Below, piece after piece: positions 50,495 to 60,131 of a stretch of DNA of 64,000 nucleotides (its first letter is position 1; each line of letters opens with the position of its first letter). Source of the DNA: Alteribacillus sp041949975 (GTDB lineage: Bacteria; Bacillota; Bacilli; Bacillales; Marinococcaceae); assembly GCF_041949975.1 (NCBI RefSeq), contig NZ_JBHFQG010000002.1, forward strand, positions 124,001-188,000. The letters are read 5' to 3'. Made by a program: the position numbers and the translations under genes. The notes under the pieces are model-generated. The model searched no databases. It worked only from the letters and a program-made list of their open reading frames with translations, and was not told the DNA's origin.

Positions 50495-51643
50495 ATGAAA
50501 AAGATTGCATTAATTGGCTCGACCGGCTCGATTGGCACCCAGACGCTTGACGTTATCAGGCAGCTTCCAGACCACTTTTCTCTCATTTCTCTTGCAGCAG
50601 GCAGAAACGTCGATCTCGTGGTTGAACAAGTGTTAGAATTTCAACCGCGTATAGTAGCTATAGAACGTAAAGAAGATGCAGAGAAGATCAAACAGCAGGT
50701 CGGAGAAAATGTGAAGGTGTTTTATGGTAAAGAAGGTTTGATTGAAGCTGCTGTCGTGCAGGAGGCCGATTTTTTGATGAATGCTTTAGTTGGCAGTCTT
50801 GGCCTTGAACCGACGATGCAGGCAATAGAAGCGGGTTTAGATATCGGTATTGCCAATAAAGAAACTTTAGTAACTGCTGGTCATTTAGTAACGGAAAAAG
50901 CAAAAACATATAACGTAAATCTATTGCCCGTAGACAGTGAACATTCGGCGATCTTTCAGAGTTTGGAAGGGAATCGTTTGGAAGAAGTAGAAAAGCTGAT
51001 TGTGACCGCTTCAGGAGGAAGTTTTAGAGACCGAACGCGTGAGCAGCTGAAAGGTGTATCTGTAGAAGATGCTCTAAATCACCCAAATTGGGATATGGGA
51101 GCAAAAATTACGATTGATTCAGCGACAATGATGAACAAAGGCTTTGAGCTCATTGAGGCACATTGGCTATTTAATATTCCTTATGATGATATTGAGGTTC
51201 TTCTTCATAAAGAGAGCATTATTCATTCGTTAGTCGAATATCGTGATAAAAGCGTTCTTGCTCAGCTTGGCACCCCGGATATGAGAGTTCCCATTCAGTA
51301 TGCAATGTCTTATCCGGAAAGGCTTGAATTAAGAGATACGAACAGGTTAAACTTATGGAAAATAGGAAAACTTCATTTTGACAAGCCTGACTTTGACCGT
51401 TACCGGTGTTTAAGCTATGCTTATGAAGCAGGGCGTAAAGGCGGGACGCTGCCGACAGTTCTGAATGCTGCTAATGAAGAAGCAGTGAAACATTTTTTAG
51501 ATGGGAAAATAACGTTTTTAGCAATTGAAAAACATATCGAAGAAGCATTAGAACGTCATCAAGTAATAAACAGCCCGGCCCTTGATACTATTTTAGAAGT
51601 AGATAAGGAAACAAGGGCTTATGTTAGCTCTCGAATAGGATGA
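50495..51643 (+). CDS. dxr: 1-deoxy-D-xylulose 5-phosphate reductoisomerase
   Basis: This 382-residue enzyme makes MEP in the non-mevalonate isoprenoid pathway that feeds UppS. The NADPH-binding start is KKIALIGSTGSIGTQTLDVI, and active-site motifs are NKETLVTAG, LPVDSEHSAIFQ, TASGGSFRDR and NMGAKITIDSATMMNKG (here WDMGAKITIDSATMMNKG). AAGGAGC precedes the ATG. Length matches B. subtilis Dxr (383). Confidence 0.97.
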   Translation: MKKIALIGSTGSIGTQTLDVIRQLPDHFSLISLAAGRNVDLVVEQVLEFQPRIVAIERKEDAEKIKQQVGENVKVFYGKEGLIEAAVVQEADFLMNALVGSLGLEPTMQAIEAGLDIGIANKETLVTAGHLVTEKAKTYNVNLLPVDSEHSAIFQSLEGNRLEEVEKLIVTASGGSFRDRTREQLKGVSVEDALNHPNWDMGAKITIDSATMMNKGFELIEAHWLFNIPYDDIEVLLHKESIIHSLVEYRDKSVLAQLGTPDMRVPIQYAMSYPERLELRDTNRLNLWKIGKLHFDKPDFDRYRCLSYAYEAGRKGGTLPTVLNAANEEAVKHFLDGKITFLAIEKHIEEALERHQVINSPALDTILEVDKETRAYVSSRIG

Positions 51644-51656
51644 AGGTGGGAAAAAC

Positions 51657-52919
51657 GTGGATACATTAATTGCGATTATTATTATATTCGGTGTACTGGT
51701 AGCTGTTCATGAATGGGGACATTTGTACTTTGCTAAGAAAGCAGGAATTCTTTGCCGTGAATTTGCTATTGGTTTCGGACCGAAAATCTTCTCCACAAAG
51801 AAAAATGAAACTGTCTATACTATACGGCTCCTCCCTCTGGGCGGTTTTGTCCGCATGGCCGGGGAAGACCCGGAAGTGGTGCAGATAAAGCCAGGTTACG
51901 AAGTGGGGCTTGTTTTTAACCATCATAATAAAATCCGGGAAATTATAGTAAATAACAAATCAAAGCATCCAGAAGCTAAAATAGTGTCTGTGGAACGTAT
52001 AGATCTCGAAGATCGCTTACAGATTGAAGCTTATACAGACGATGAAGATGGCCTGCAAACGTTTCATGTGGATGAAAAATGTGATTTGATTGTTGATGAA
52101 AAGCCTGAACAAATCGCGCCTCTAAACCGCCAATATGGCTCGAAAAAGCCATGGCAGAAAGCAGTTGCTATTTTTGCAGGACCGTTTATGAATTTTGCGC
52201 TGGCTTTTGTTATCCTTGTGGGTTTTGGATTAATTAGCGGTGTCCCTCAAGATGATGCGGTGTTAGGTGAGTTCACAGAAGACAGCCCGGCCAGAGAAGC
52301 TGGACTTGAAGAAGGCGATGAAGTCAGGTCGATAGAAGGAGAAGAAGTAAGCAGCTGGGAAGAAATGACAACTGCTATTCGAGAACACCCCAATGAAGAA
52401 ATTACATTCGAAGTAGTGAGAAATGGTGACACGGTAACCGTTCCTGTTGAAACTGGCTCAAGATATGATGAAATGGCTGAACAGGAAGTTGGTATAATTG
52501 GTGTGGCAAGTGTAATGGCACACTCTCCTCTTGAAGCTGTCCAATATGGTGCGGCTCAAGTTTATCAAGTGAGCATGCTTATTTTTGATGTGTTAGGAAT
52601 GATTGTGACAGGTGAATTTTCTCTAGATTATTTATCCGGCCCTGTCGGCATTTATAATTACACTGGAGAAGCAGCCTCACTCGGTATGGCAGTGCTTATT
52701 CAATGGGCGGCCATGCTAAGTGTCAATCTGGGGATTGTGAATTTACTTCCGCTGCCTGCACTAGATGGAGGAAGGCTGTTATTTATTTTTGCAGAAGCAG
52801 TGCGAGGGAAACCAATTGATCCTCAAAAAGAAGGAATGATCCATTTTATTGGGTTTGCCCTGCTCTTTTTGTTGATGCTGGTGGTCACCTGGAATGATAT
52901 TAATAAATTCTTTATGTAG
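51657..52919 (+). CDS. rseP: Site-2 intramembrane metalloprotease RseP (RasP)
   Basis: This 420-residue protease cleaves anti-sigma factors and leftover signal peptides in the membrane. The zinc motif is HEWGH at residues 18-22, and the second metal ligand is in NLLPLPALDGGR near the C-terminal membrane spans. A PDZ domain occupies about residues 190-285 (EFTEDSPAREAGLEEGDEVR). It starts at GTG 51657 after GAAGGTGGG, 13 bases from dxr. Confidence 0.96.
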   Translation: MDTLIAIIIIFGVLVAVHEWGHLYFAKKAGILCREFAIGFGPKIFSTKKNETVYTIRLLPLGGFVRMAGEDPEVVQIKPGYEVGLVFNHHNKIREIIVNNKSKHPEAKIVSVERIDLEDRLQIEAYTDDEDGLQTFHVDEKCDLIVDEKPEQIAPLNRQYGSKKPWQKAVAIFAGPFMNFALAFVILVGFGLISGVPQDDAVLGEFTEDSPAREAGLEEGDEVRSIEGEEVSSWEEMTTAIREHPNEEITFEVVRNGDTVTVPVETGSRYDEMAEQEVGIIGVASVMAHSPLEAVQYGAAQVYQVSMLIFDVLGMIVTGEFSLDYLSGPVGIYNYTGEAASLGMAVLIQWAAMLSVNLGIVNLLPLPALDGGRLLFIFAEAVRGKPIDPQKEGMIHFIGFALLFLLMLVVTWNDINKFFM

Positions 52920-52976
52920 GTGCTATTCCATCAAATTTTTTTGTCGTAATAATTTTAGAAAGAGGGTTCTTCGTTT

Positions 52977-54689
52977 ATGAGACAGCAATTATTTTTTAGT
53001 CCTACTATGAGAGAGGTTCCCCAGGGGGCGGATATACCAAGTCATCAGCTGATGCTTAGAGCTGGTCTTATTCGTCAGACTGCCTCAGGGATATATTCTT
53101 ATCTTCCATTGGGATGTAAAGTACTGCGTAAAGTCGAACAAATTATTCGCGAGGAAATGGACAGAGCTGGCGGCCAGGAATTATTAATGCCTGCTATTCA
53201 GCCCGCAGAATTGTGGGAAGAATCAGGGCGGCTGGATGATTACGGACCAGAGCTTATGCGGCTGAAGGACAGGCATGAAAGAGATTTTGTTCTTGGGGCC
53301 ACTCACGAAGAAGTTATCACCAGTCTTGTTCGCGATGAAGTAACTTCCTATAAAAAGTTGCCTATGAATTTGTATCAAATTCAAACAAAATATCGGGATG
53401 AACGCCGGCCAAGATTTGGTGTGCTTCGCTCTCGTGAATTTATAATGAAAGATGCTTATTCTTTTGATACAGATAAAGACGGACTTGATAAAAATTACAA
53501 AGCTATGTATGAAGCGTACACAAACATATTTAAACGTTGTGGTTTAGATTTTCGAGCTGTAAAAGCTGATGCAGGGGCAATTGGCGGAAAAGGCGGCACC
53601 CATGAGTTTATGGTGCTTTCTGATGTTGGTGAAGACACAATCGCTTACTCTGATGCCTCTGATTATGCCGCCAATATTGAAATTGCTGATTTGCCGGATA
53701 TGTACGAAAAAGCAGAAGCACCGTTTGAAAACATACAAGAGATAGATACTCCAGAGATGAAAACAATTGAAGATTTGACGACTGGATTAAACACTAAGAG
53801 CAGCAGCTTATTAAAATCAGTTCTCTTTCTTGTAGATGAAAAGCCTGTATTGATTGTTTGCCGTGGCGACCATGAGATTAATGAAATAAAAGTAGCGAAT
53901 GCTTTTGAAGCAGATAATGTGGCATTAGCGGATGAAGAAGACATCAGGCGCATTATGGGGACAGAAGCAGGTTTTATCGGACCGGTAAACGCTCCGGAAG
54001 AAGTTACGATTGCTTGTGACTATGCCGTGAAATCTGTAAAAGAAGGAATATGCGGGGCAAATCTAGTAGACAAGCATTACCAAAATGTGCATCCGGACCG
54101 CGACTTTAAAGTAGAGACATACGGGGATTTTAGATTAGTGCAGGAAGGGGATCCGTCTCCTGATGGCAAAGGGACGATTCAGTTTGCTAAGGGAATAGAA
54201 GTCGGGCACGTTTTTAAATTAGGAACAAAATACAGTGAAGCTCTCAGCGCTGTTTATTTAGATGAGAACGGCCGGTCGCAGCCCATTATTATGGGATGTT
54301 ACGGCATTGGTGTAAGCAGGACCATTGCAGCGATTGTGGAACAGCACCATGATGATAATGGATTAATTTGGCCAAAGGCTGTTGCGCCGTTTGATTTGCA
54401 TTTGTTAGTGTTGAATCCAAAACAGGAAGAACAGTACGAGCTCGGTGAAGCATTATATGAAAAGCTGAAAAATGAAGGATATGATGTGCTTTACGATGAT
54501 AGAAAAGAACGGGCGGGCGTGAAGTTTAAGGATTCTGATTTGTTTGGACTTCCAGTACGAATAGCTTGCGGTAAAAAAGCCGGTGAAGGAATTGTCGAGG
54601 TAAAAACGAGAAGAGATGGCAGCATGAAAGAAGTTCACGTAGATGACCTGCCTTCCTATTTAGCTTCCTTAGAAAAAGAATTATTTTGA
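52977..54689 (+). CDS. proS: Prolyl-tRNA synthetase
   Basis: This 570-residue class II synthetase attaches proline to tRNA. Motif 1 lies in LRKVEQIIREEMDRAGGQEL, motif 2 in YRDERRPRFGVLRSREFIMK, and motif 3 in MGCYGIGVSRTIAA. An editing domain (INS) lies about residues 230-390. The C-terminal anticodon domain contains YDVLYDDRKERAGVKFKDSD. This is the bacterial long form. AAAGAGGG precedes the ATG. Confidence 0.97.
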   Translation: MRQQLFFSPTMREVPQGADIPSHQLMLRAGLIRQTASGIYSYLPLGCKVLRKVEQIIREEMDRAGGQELLMPAIQPAELWEESGRLDDYGPELMRLKDRHERDFVLGATHEEVITSLVRDEVTSYKKLPMNLYQIQTKYRDERRPRFGVLRSREFIMKDAYSFDTDKDGLDKNYKAMYEAYTNIFKRCGLDFRAVKADAGAIGGKGGTHEFMVLSDVGEDTIAYSDASDYAANIEIADLPDMYEKAEAPFENIQEIDTPEMKTIEDLTTGLNTKSSSLLKSVLFLVDEKPVLIVCRGDHEINEIKVANAFEADNVALADEEDIRRIMGTEAGFIGPVNAPEEVTIACDYAVKSVKEGICGANLVDKHYQNVHPDRDFKVETYGDFRLVQEGDPSPDGKGTIQFAKGIEVGHVFKLGTKYSEALSAVYLDENGRSQPIIMGCYGIGVSRTIAAIVEQHHDDNGLIWPKAVAPFDLHLLVLNPKQEEQYELGEALYEKLKNEGYDVLYDDRKERAGVKFKDSDLFGLPVRIACGKKAGEGIVEVKTRRDGSMKEVHVDDLPSYLASLEKELF

Positions 54690-54699
54690 TAAATGCAAG

Positions 54700-54749
54700 A
54701 AGGCTGTTTTCAAGGCTCCGTTTCAGAGCCTTTTCAAAACAGCCTTTTT
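54700..54749 (+). terminator. Rho-independent terminator after proS
   Basis: AAGGCTGTTTT (54700-54710) pairs with AAAACAGCCTT (54736-54746), enclosing a second hairpin AAGGCTC/GAGCCTT. The T run extends to 54749. Confidence 0.92.
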
Positions 54750-54856
54750 GTTACTAAATTAATGTTTAAATAAGATCCCGTACTAAAATGTACTCTTATT
54801 AAAGCCTGGTGTATCAGGCATATATGTTTTTTAATATGGGGGAGGATGACTTTATT

Positions 54857-57800
54857 ATGAGCACCGAGGAAAACCAAATTAGAAGAGATAGATTTCAATT
54901 GCTCCTTCAACAAATCATGATGCCAGAAGATGTAATCGACAACCATTTTAAAGAGGGGAAAGTTGATAAATTAACAATATGGAAAGATGAAAAGAAATGG
55001 CATTTTCGCTTCACGTTGTTAACCCCTCTTCCATATGAAGTTTTTGTACAGTTGGAAGAAAGAATTTCCAGAGCGTTTCAGCAAATTGCTTCTGTGCAAT
55101 TTTCTATTATGTATGAAAATGAAGCACTATCCCCTGCAGCAATCCCTTCTTATTGGCCATCTATTATTAGCAGGCTGGAGGGTATTGCCCCTTACGTAAG
55201 GCAGCGATTAAACGGAACAGCTCCCTCTGTTACAGGGAACAAGTTAACGATTGCTTGCAAAAATGAAGCAGAAGGCGCCGCACTGGAGCGCAGACTCCAT
55301 GAACCTTTAAATAGAATTCTGGCTGACTTAGGGTTTCCTCCTTGTCAAATGGAAACGGAAGTGAAAACGTCTGCAGAAGAAATTGCCCAATTTGAGGAAA
55401 AAAAGAAGCAGGAAGACCGCTCCAAAGTAGTAGAAGCGATGATGGAAAAGAAAAAGCAGGAGCAGCAGGCTCAGGAAGAAAATAAAGTTAAAACCCTGCA
55501 AATTGGTTATCCAATAAAGGATGAACCGGTGCCGCTCGAAACGATTCAAGAAGAAGAAAGACGAATAACTGTTCAAGGCTACGTTTTTGAAGCTGAAACA
55601 AAAGAATTACGCAGCGGCAGAACGCTGCTGACATTTAAAATTACCGATTATACCGATTCTATATTGGTGAAAATGTTTTCTAGAGATAAAGAAGATGTGC
55701 CGCAGTTTGAAGCTTTGAAAAAAGGAATGTGGCTGAAAGTGCGCGGCGGAGTTCAAAACGATACATTCGTTCGCGACCTTGTAATGATTGCTAATGACGT
55801 CATTCAACTTCAACCGGAGGTTCGTACGGATGAAGCAGAAGAAAAAAGGGTGGAACTGCACGCCCATACTGTGATGAGCCAAATGGATGCCACTGTTACG
55901 GCTTCTCAGTACGTAGAAAAGGCAGCCGAATGGGGGCATGATGCTGTAGCTATTACAGATCATGGGGTAGTGCAAGCTTTTCCGGAAGCTTATAGTGCGG
56001 CGCAAAAGCATGGAATGAAAGTGCTGTACGGAATGGAAGCCAATCTCGTAGATGATGGTGTACCAATTGCTTATAATGAAGCAGATAGAAACCTGTATGA
56101 TGACACTTATGTTGTATTTGACGTAGAAACAACCGGCCTTTCTGTCGTTTACGATACCATCATTGAGTTAGCGGCAGTAAAAGTAAAAGACGGAGAAATT
56201 GTAGATCGATTTGAATCTTTTGCCAATCCACATGAAAAGTTGTCAGATACAATAATAGATCTGACAGGTATAACCGATGATATGCTCGAAAGTGCTCCTG
56301 AAGTGGATGCGGTTTTAAAAGATTTCAAGGAGTTTACAGGGGATGCTGTACTTGTTGCTCACAATGCCAGCTTTGATATGGGTTTTTTAAATGAAGGATA
56401 TAAGAAAGCAGGCCTGGATACAGCGGAAAATCCAGTAATCGATACGTTAGAACTCGGTCGTTTTCTATATCCGCAATTAAAAAATCATCGTCTAAATACG
56501 CTTTGTAAAAAGTTTGACATCGAACTTGTCAGTCACCACCGGGCCATTTACGATGCAGAGGCGACAGGCTATTTGTTGTGGAAAATGGTAAAAGACGCGA
56601 TCGAAAAAGGAATTAACCACCATTTTGAGTTAAATAAAAATATGGGACAGGGTGATTTTCACCGACTCCGGCCGTCTCATTGCACTTTAATTGCTGAAAA
56701 CCAAGAAGGGTTAAAAAATTTATATCAATTGGTCTCTATGTCTCATATTGATTATTTTTTCAGAACGCCTCGTATTCCGCGTTCCAAACTGCAAAAACAC
56801 CGCAAAGGTATTTTAGTAGGCTCAGGCTGTGACAAAGGAGAAGTCTTTGAGACAATGATGCAAAAATCAGGAGAAGAGGCAAAGAAAGCGGCTGAGTTTT
56901 ATGACTATCTAGAAGTTCAGCCTCCTGATAATTACGCCCACCTCGTCGAAAAAGAATTACTTCGAAACGAGGATGCCGTATATGACGTTATTAAAAAAAT
57001 CACGGCACTTGGTGAGGAATTGGGAAAACCAGTCATTGCCACTGGAAATGCCCATTATATAGAGCCTGAAGATCATATCTACCGTAAAATTTTAATTGCA
57101 TCACAGGGCGGAGCAAATCCATTAAATAAACAAACGCTGCCGCAAGTTCATTTTAAAACAACAAATGAGATGTTAGAGAGTTTTTCATTTCTTGAAGCAG
57201 AAACTGCTCGAAAAATAGTTATTGAAAATTCCAGAGAGCTTGCTGACCGCGTTGAAGAAATACACCCTATACCAGAAGATTTGTATACTCCAAATATTGA
57301 AGGATCCGACCAGGAAATCCGCGACATGAGTTACGGAATGGCTAAAAGTATTTACGGAGATCCCTTGCCGGACATTGTAGAAAAAAGGCTCGAAAAAGAG
57401 TTGGAAAGTATTATAGGGCATGGATTTGCTGTCATTTACTTAATCTCTCAGAAACTCGTAAAAAAATCCTTAGATGACGGCTATCTGGTAGGTTCACGAG
57501 GATCAGTAGGGTCATCGTTTGTAGCAACGATGACAGAAATTACGGAAGTAAATCCGCTGCCGCCTCATTACGTCTGCCCATCGTGCCAGCATTCATATTT
57601 CTTTAATGACGGTTCTGTAGGTTCTGGGTTTGACCTGCCGGATAAGGATTGCGAAAAATGCGGAACACCTTATGTGAAAGACGGACAAGATATTCCGTTT
57701 GAAACGTTTCTTGGATTTAAAGGGGACAAAGTACCGGATATTGACTTGAACTTTTCTGGAGAATATCAGCCAATTGCACATAACTATACGAAAGAACTTT

Positions 57801-59155
57801 TTGGAGAAGACAGCGTATATCGTGCGGGTACTATAGGTACAGTGGCTGATAAAACAGCGTATGGTTTCGTGAAAGGATATCAAAGCGATTTGGACATTCA
57901 TTACCGCGGTGCAGAAATAGATAGGCTTGTCTCTGGGTGCACCGGTGTGAAGCGGACTACAGGACAGCATCCCGGCGGAATCATTGTTGTACCAGACGAA
58001 TATGACATTCATGATTTCTGTCCAATTCAGTACCCTGCTGATGATAAAGGATCAGAATGGAGAACCACGCATTTTGACTTTCATTCCATTCATGACAATT
58101 TATTAAAGCTGGACATACTAGGACACGACGACCCCACTGTTATTCGTATGCTTCAAGACCTGAGCGGGATCGACCCAAAAACAATACCAACCGATGACGA
58201 AGAGGTTATGAAAATATTCAGCGGACCGGAAGTTCTTGGCGTCACTCCAGAACAGATCCTATGTAAAACAGGAACTTACGGCATACCAGAATTCGGCACC
58301 AGGTTTGTTCGGCAAATGCTGGAAGAGACAAATCCAAGTACGTTTTCTGAACTTGTTCAAATTTCCGGTTTGTCACACGGGGCCGATGTTTGGCTTGGCA
58401 ATGCCCAGGAACTTATCCAAAGCGGGACGTGTGAATTAAAAGATGTGATCGGCTGCCGTGACGATATTATGGTATACCTCATTTATAAAGGAGTAGAGCA
58501 CTCTCTGGCTTTTAAAATCATGGAATTTGTTCGAAAAGGCAGAGGGCTGCAGGAAGAATGGGTAGAAGAAATGAAAAAACACGGCGTTCCGGATTGGTAC
58601 ATTGAATCGTGTTTAAAGATCAAATATATGTTCCCGAAAGCTCACGCTGCAGCTTATGTGTTGATGGCCGTTCGTATAGCTTATTTCAAAGTACATTATC
58701 CTATATTGTTTTATGCTGCATATTTCACCGTTAGAGCTGATGACTTTGATTTGGGAACGATGGTGAAAGGAGCGGCTTCTATCCGGTCGAGAATTGAAGA
58801 GATTCAAGCGAAAGGTCTGGATGCCTCACCGAAAGAAAAAAGTTTGGTGACGGTATTAGAGCTAGCTCTTGAAATGTGTGAAAGAGGCTTTACATTTCAA
58901 AAAGTAGATTTATACTGTTCCAAAGCAACAGAATTTGTCGTTGATGGAGACAGTTTAATCCCGCCGTTTAACGCTCTCGACGGGGTAGGGACTAATGCAG
59001 CCATTAATATTGAAAAAGCACGAGAAGACGGCGAATTTTTATCTAAAGAAGATTTGCAGCAGCGGAGCAAAGCAACGAAAACAGTCATTGAGCATTTAGA
59101 TTTACATGGTTGTCTCGAAGGATTGCCGGATTCTAATCAGCTCTCTCTTTTCTAA
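54857..59155 (+). CDS. polC: DNA polymerase III PolC-type alpha subunit
   Basis: This 1432-residue replicative polymerase has an N-terminal domain and an OB-fold region (ITVQGYVFEAETKELRSGRT). A PHP domain (ELHAHTVMSQMDA) is split by the proofreading exonuclease (VVFDVETTGLSVVYDTIIEL, LVAHNASFDMGFL). The polymerase core includes GSRGSVGSSFVATMTEITEV, a Cys4 zinc site and PDIDLNFSGEYQ. The C-terminus ends NQLSLF, a beta-clamp-binding motif. ATG 54857 follows GGGGGAGG. An ATG at 54836 has no site. B. subtilis PolC has 1437 residues. Confidence 0.98.
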   Translation: MSTEENQIRRDRFQLLLQQIMMPEDVIDNHFKEGKVDKLTIWKDEKKWHFRFTLLTPLPYEVFVQLEERISRAFQQIASVQFSIMYENEALSPAAIPSYWPSIISRLEGIAPYVRQRLNGTAPSVTGNKLTIACKNEAEGAALERRLHEPLNRILADLGFPPCQMETEVKTSAEEIAQFEEKKKQEDRSKVVEAMMEKKKQEQQAQEENKVKTLQIGYPIKDEPVPLETIQEEERRITVQGYVFEAETKELRSGRTLLTFKITDYTDSILVKMFSRDKEDVPQFEALKKGMWLKVRGGVQNDTFVRDLVMIANDVIQLQPEVRTDEAEEKRVELHAHTVMSQMDATVTASQYVEKAAEWGHDAVAITDHGVVQAFPEAYSAAQKHGMKVLYGMEANLVDDGVPIAYNEADRNLYDDTYVVFDVETTGLSVVYDTIIELAAVKVKDGEIVDRFESFANPHEKLSDTIIDLTGITDDMLESAPEVDAVLKDFKEFTGDAVLVAHNASFDMGFLNEGYKKAGLDTAENPVIDTLELGRFLYPQLKNHRLNTLCKKFDIELVSHHRAIYDAEATGYLLWKMVKDAIEKGINHHFELNKNMGQGDFHRLRPSHCTLIAENQEGLKNLYQLVSMSHIDYFFRTPRIPRSKLQKHRKGILVGSGCDKGEVFETMMQKSGEEAKKAAEFYDYLEVQPPDNYAHLVEKELLRNEDAVYDVIKKITALGEELGKPVIATGNAHYIEPEDHIYRKILIASQGGANPLNKQTLPQVHFKTTNEMLESFSFLEAETARKIVIENSRELADRVEEIHPIPEDLYTPNIEGSDQEIRDMSYGMAKSIYGDPLPDIVEKRLEKELESIIGHGFAVIYLISQKLVKKSLDDGYLVGSRGSVGSSFVATMTEITEVNPLPPHYVCPSCQHSYFFNDGSVGSGFDLPDKDCEKCGTPYVKDGQDIPFETFLGFKGDKVPDIDLNFSGEYQPIAHNYTKELFGEDSVYRAGTIGTVADKTAYGFVKGYQSDLDIHYRGAEIDRLVSGCTGVKRTTGQHPGGIIVVPDEYDIHDFCPIQYPADDKGSEWRTTHFDFHSIHDNLLKLDILGHDDPTVIRMLQDLSGIDPKTIPTDDEEVMKIFSGPEVLGVTPEQILCKTGTYGIPEFGTRFVRQMLEETNPSTFSELVQISGLSHGADVWLGNAQELIQSGTCELKDVIGCRDDIMVYLIYKGVEHSLAFKIMEFVRKGRGLQEEWVEEMKKHGVPDWYIESCLKIKYMFPKAHAAAYVLMAVRIAYFKVHYPILFYAAYFTVRADDFDLGTMVKGAASIRSRIEEIQAKGLDASPKEKSLVTVLELALEMCERGFTFQKVDLYCSKATEFVVDGDSLIPPFNALDGVGTNAAINIEKAREDGEFLSKEDLQQRSKATKTVIEHLDLHGCLEGLPDSNQLSLF

Positions 59156-59247
59156 GAGCTGTTGTGTTTTGACGAAAGCAAGTTTGTTGCATTCTATGGC
59201 AGAGTGTGGTAGTCTTTTTTGTGGATACTCAAATAAGCACGGCCGGC

Positions 59248-59279
59248 AAAGAGTGGGTTATTACCCACTCTTTCGTTTG
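59248..59279 (+). terminator. Probable terminator after polC
   Basis: AAAGAGTGGGT (59248-59258) pairs perfectly with ACCCACTCTTT (59263-59273) around TATT. The T run after it is weak (CGTTTGC). It ends the polC unit. Confidence 0.72.
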
Positions 59280-59410
59280 CACTTATAGGACTGTTTTTAC
59301 CCTTATCGATTATACACATGGAAAATTTTAATTTGATCTATACTAAGAAAAGAAGTAATGGTTGTAAGAAGATAAACATAGCGCAGGGGAACAGCTCAGC
59401 GTCCAATTAA

Positions 59411-59435
59411 GGGCGCTTCAGCTTTTCTAATAAGG
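59411..59435 (+). repeat. Partial copy of the interspersed palindromic repeat
   Basis: GGGCGCTTCAGCTTTTCTAA plus TAAGG matches the 3' end of the full element at 59568-59592 with one difference. Only the tail is present. It may be a remnant of an earlier insertion or a direct repeat made by the second one. Confidence 0.6.
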
Positions 59436-59462
59436 TAAGAAAATATATAATTTTGTGCTTTG

Positions 59463-59592
59463 TGTCTAGCTTCAACGCCCAGCCTCTCGGGGTTAAATAA
59501 CCTCCAGTCATTAAAGGCAAAAAACGACTTTATTGCCTGGAGAACATTTACCTGTCGAGGCTGATCAGGGCGCTTCCGCTTTTCTAATAAGG
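59463..59592 (+). repeat. Interspersed palindromic repeat of the Bacillaceae type
   Basis: The 130-base element begins TGTCTAGCTTCAACGCCC, has a central hairpin (CTCCAG..AAAGGCAAAAAACGACTTT..CTGGAG region) and ends GGGCGCTTCCGCTTTTC. Similar sequences starting TGTCTAGCTCCAGCGCC and ending GGCGCTTGCGCTTTTC are scattered in intergenic regions of many Bacillus-related genomes; this comes from memory, not a search. It abuts the AAGGAGG of rimP. Confidence 0.6.
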
Positions 59593-59601
59593 AGGTAAGT
59601 G

Positions 59602-60072
59602 ATGAGCGAGAGAATAAAAGATACAACATCCAGGCTGGCACAGCCTATCTTAGAAGAAATGAATTTAGAACTAGTTGATGTGGAATACAAAAAAGAAGGG
59701 AAAAACTGGTTTCTGCGCGTATTTATAGATGGAGAAAACGGCGTAGATATTGAAGACTGCGGCAAAGTAAGCGAACAGCTCAGTGAAAAGCTTGATGAAG
59801 AAGACCCTATTCAAGGCATGTATTATCTAGAAGTGTCTTCTCCAGGCGCTGAACGCCCGTTGAAACATGAAAAAGACATTGTCCGTTCTATTGGTAAGCA
59901 TGTATATGTAACTACCTATGAAGCCATTGACGGAGAAAAAGCATTTGAAGGATTACTAAAAGACTTTGATGGTGAAACATTGACTATCGAAGGAAAAGTG
60001 AAGCAAAAAACGATAACGTATGCTGTACCTTACAACAAGGTGGCAAAAGCAAGACTTGCTATCCAATTTTAA
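59602..60072 (+). CDS. rimP: Ribosome maturation factor RimP
   Basis: This 156-residue factor assists 30S assembly. Motifs include LELVDVEYKKEGKNWFLRVF followed by IDGENGVDIEDCGKVSEQLS, and YYLEVSSPGAERPL. Length equals B. subtilis RimP (YlxS). ATG 59602 follows AAGGAGG. A GTG at 59599 is closer to the site. It opens the rimP-nusA-ylxR-ylxQ-infB operon, and the interspersed repeat lies directly upstream. Confidence 0.96.
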   Translation: MSERIKDTTSRLAQPILEEMNLELVDVEYKKEGKNWFLRVFIDGENGVDIEDCGKVSEQLSEKLDEEDPIQGMYYLEVSSPGAERPLKHEKDIVRSIGKHVYVTTYEAIDGEKAFEGLLKDFDGETLTIEGKVKQKTITYAVPYNKVAKARLAIQF

Positions 60073-60131
60073 GAGGATGCCGAAACTGAAGAGAAAACGG
60101 CCAACCGGCAATAAAGGGGGAACCAAAGTCC

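Noticed and set aside
58236..58439. Plus-strand frame inside polC
   Set aside because: Out-of-frame shadow of the intact polymerase gene.
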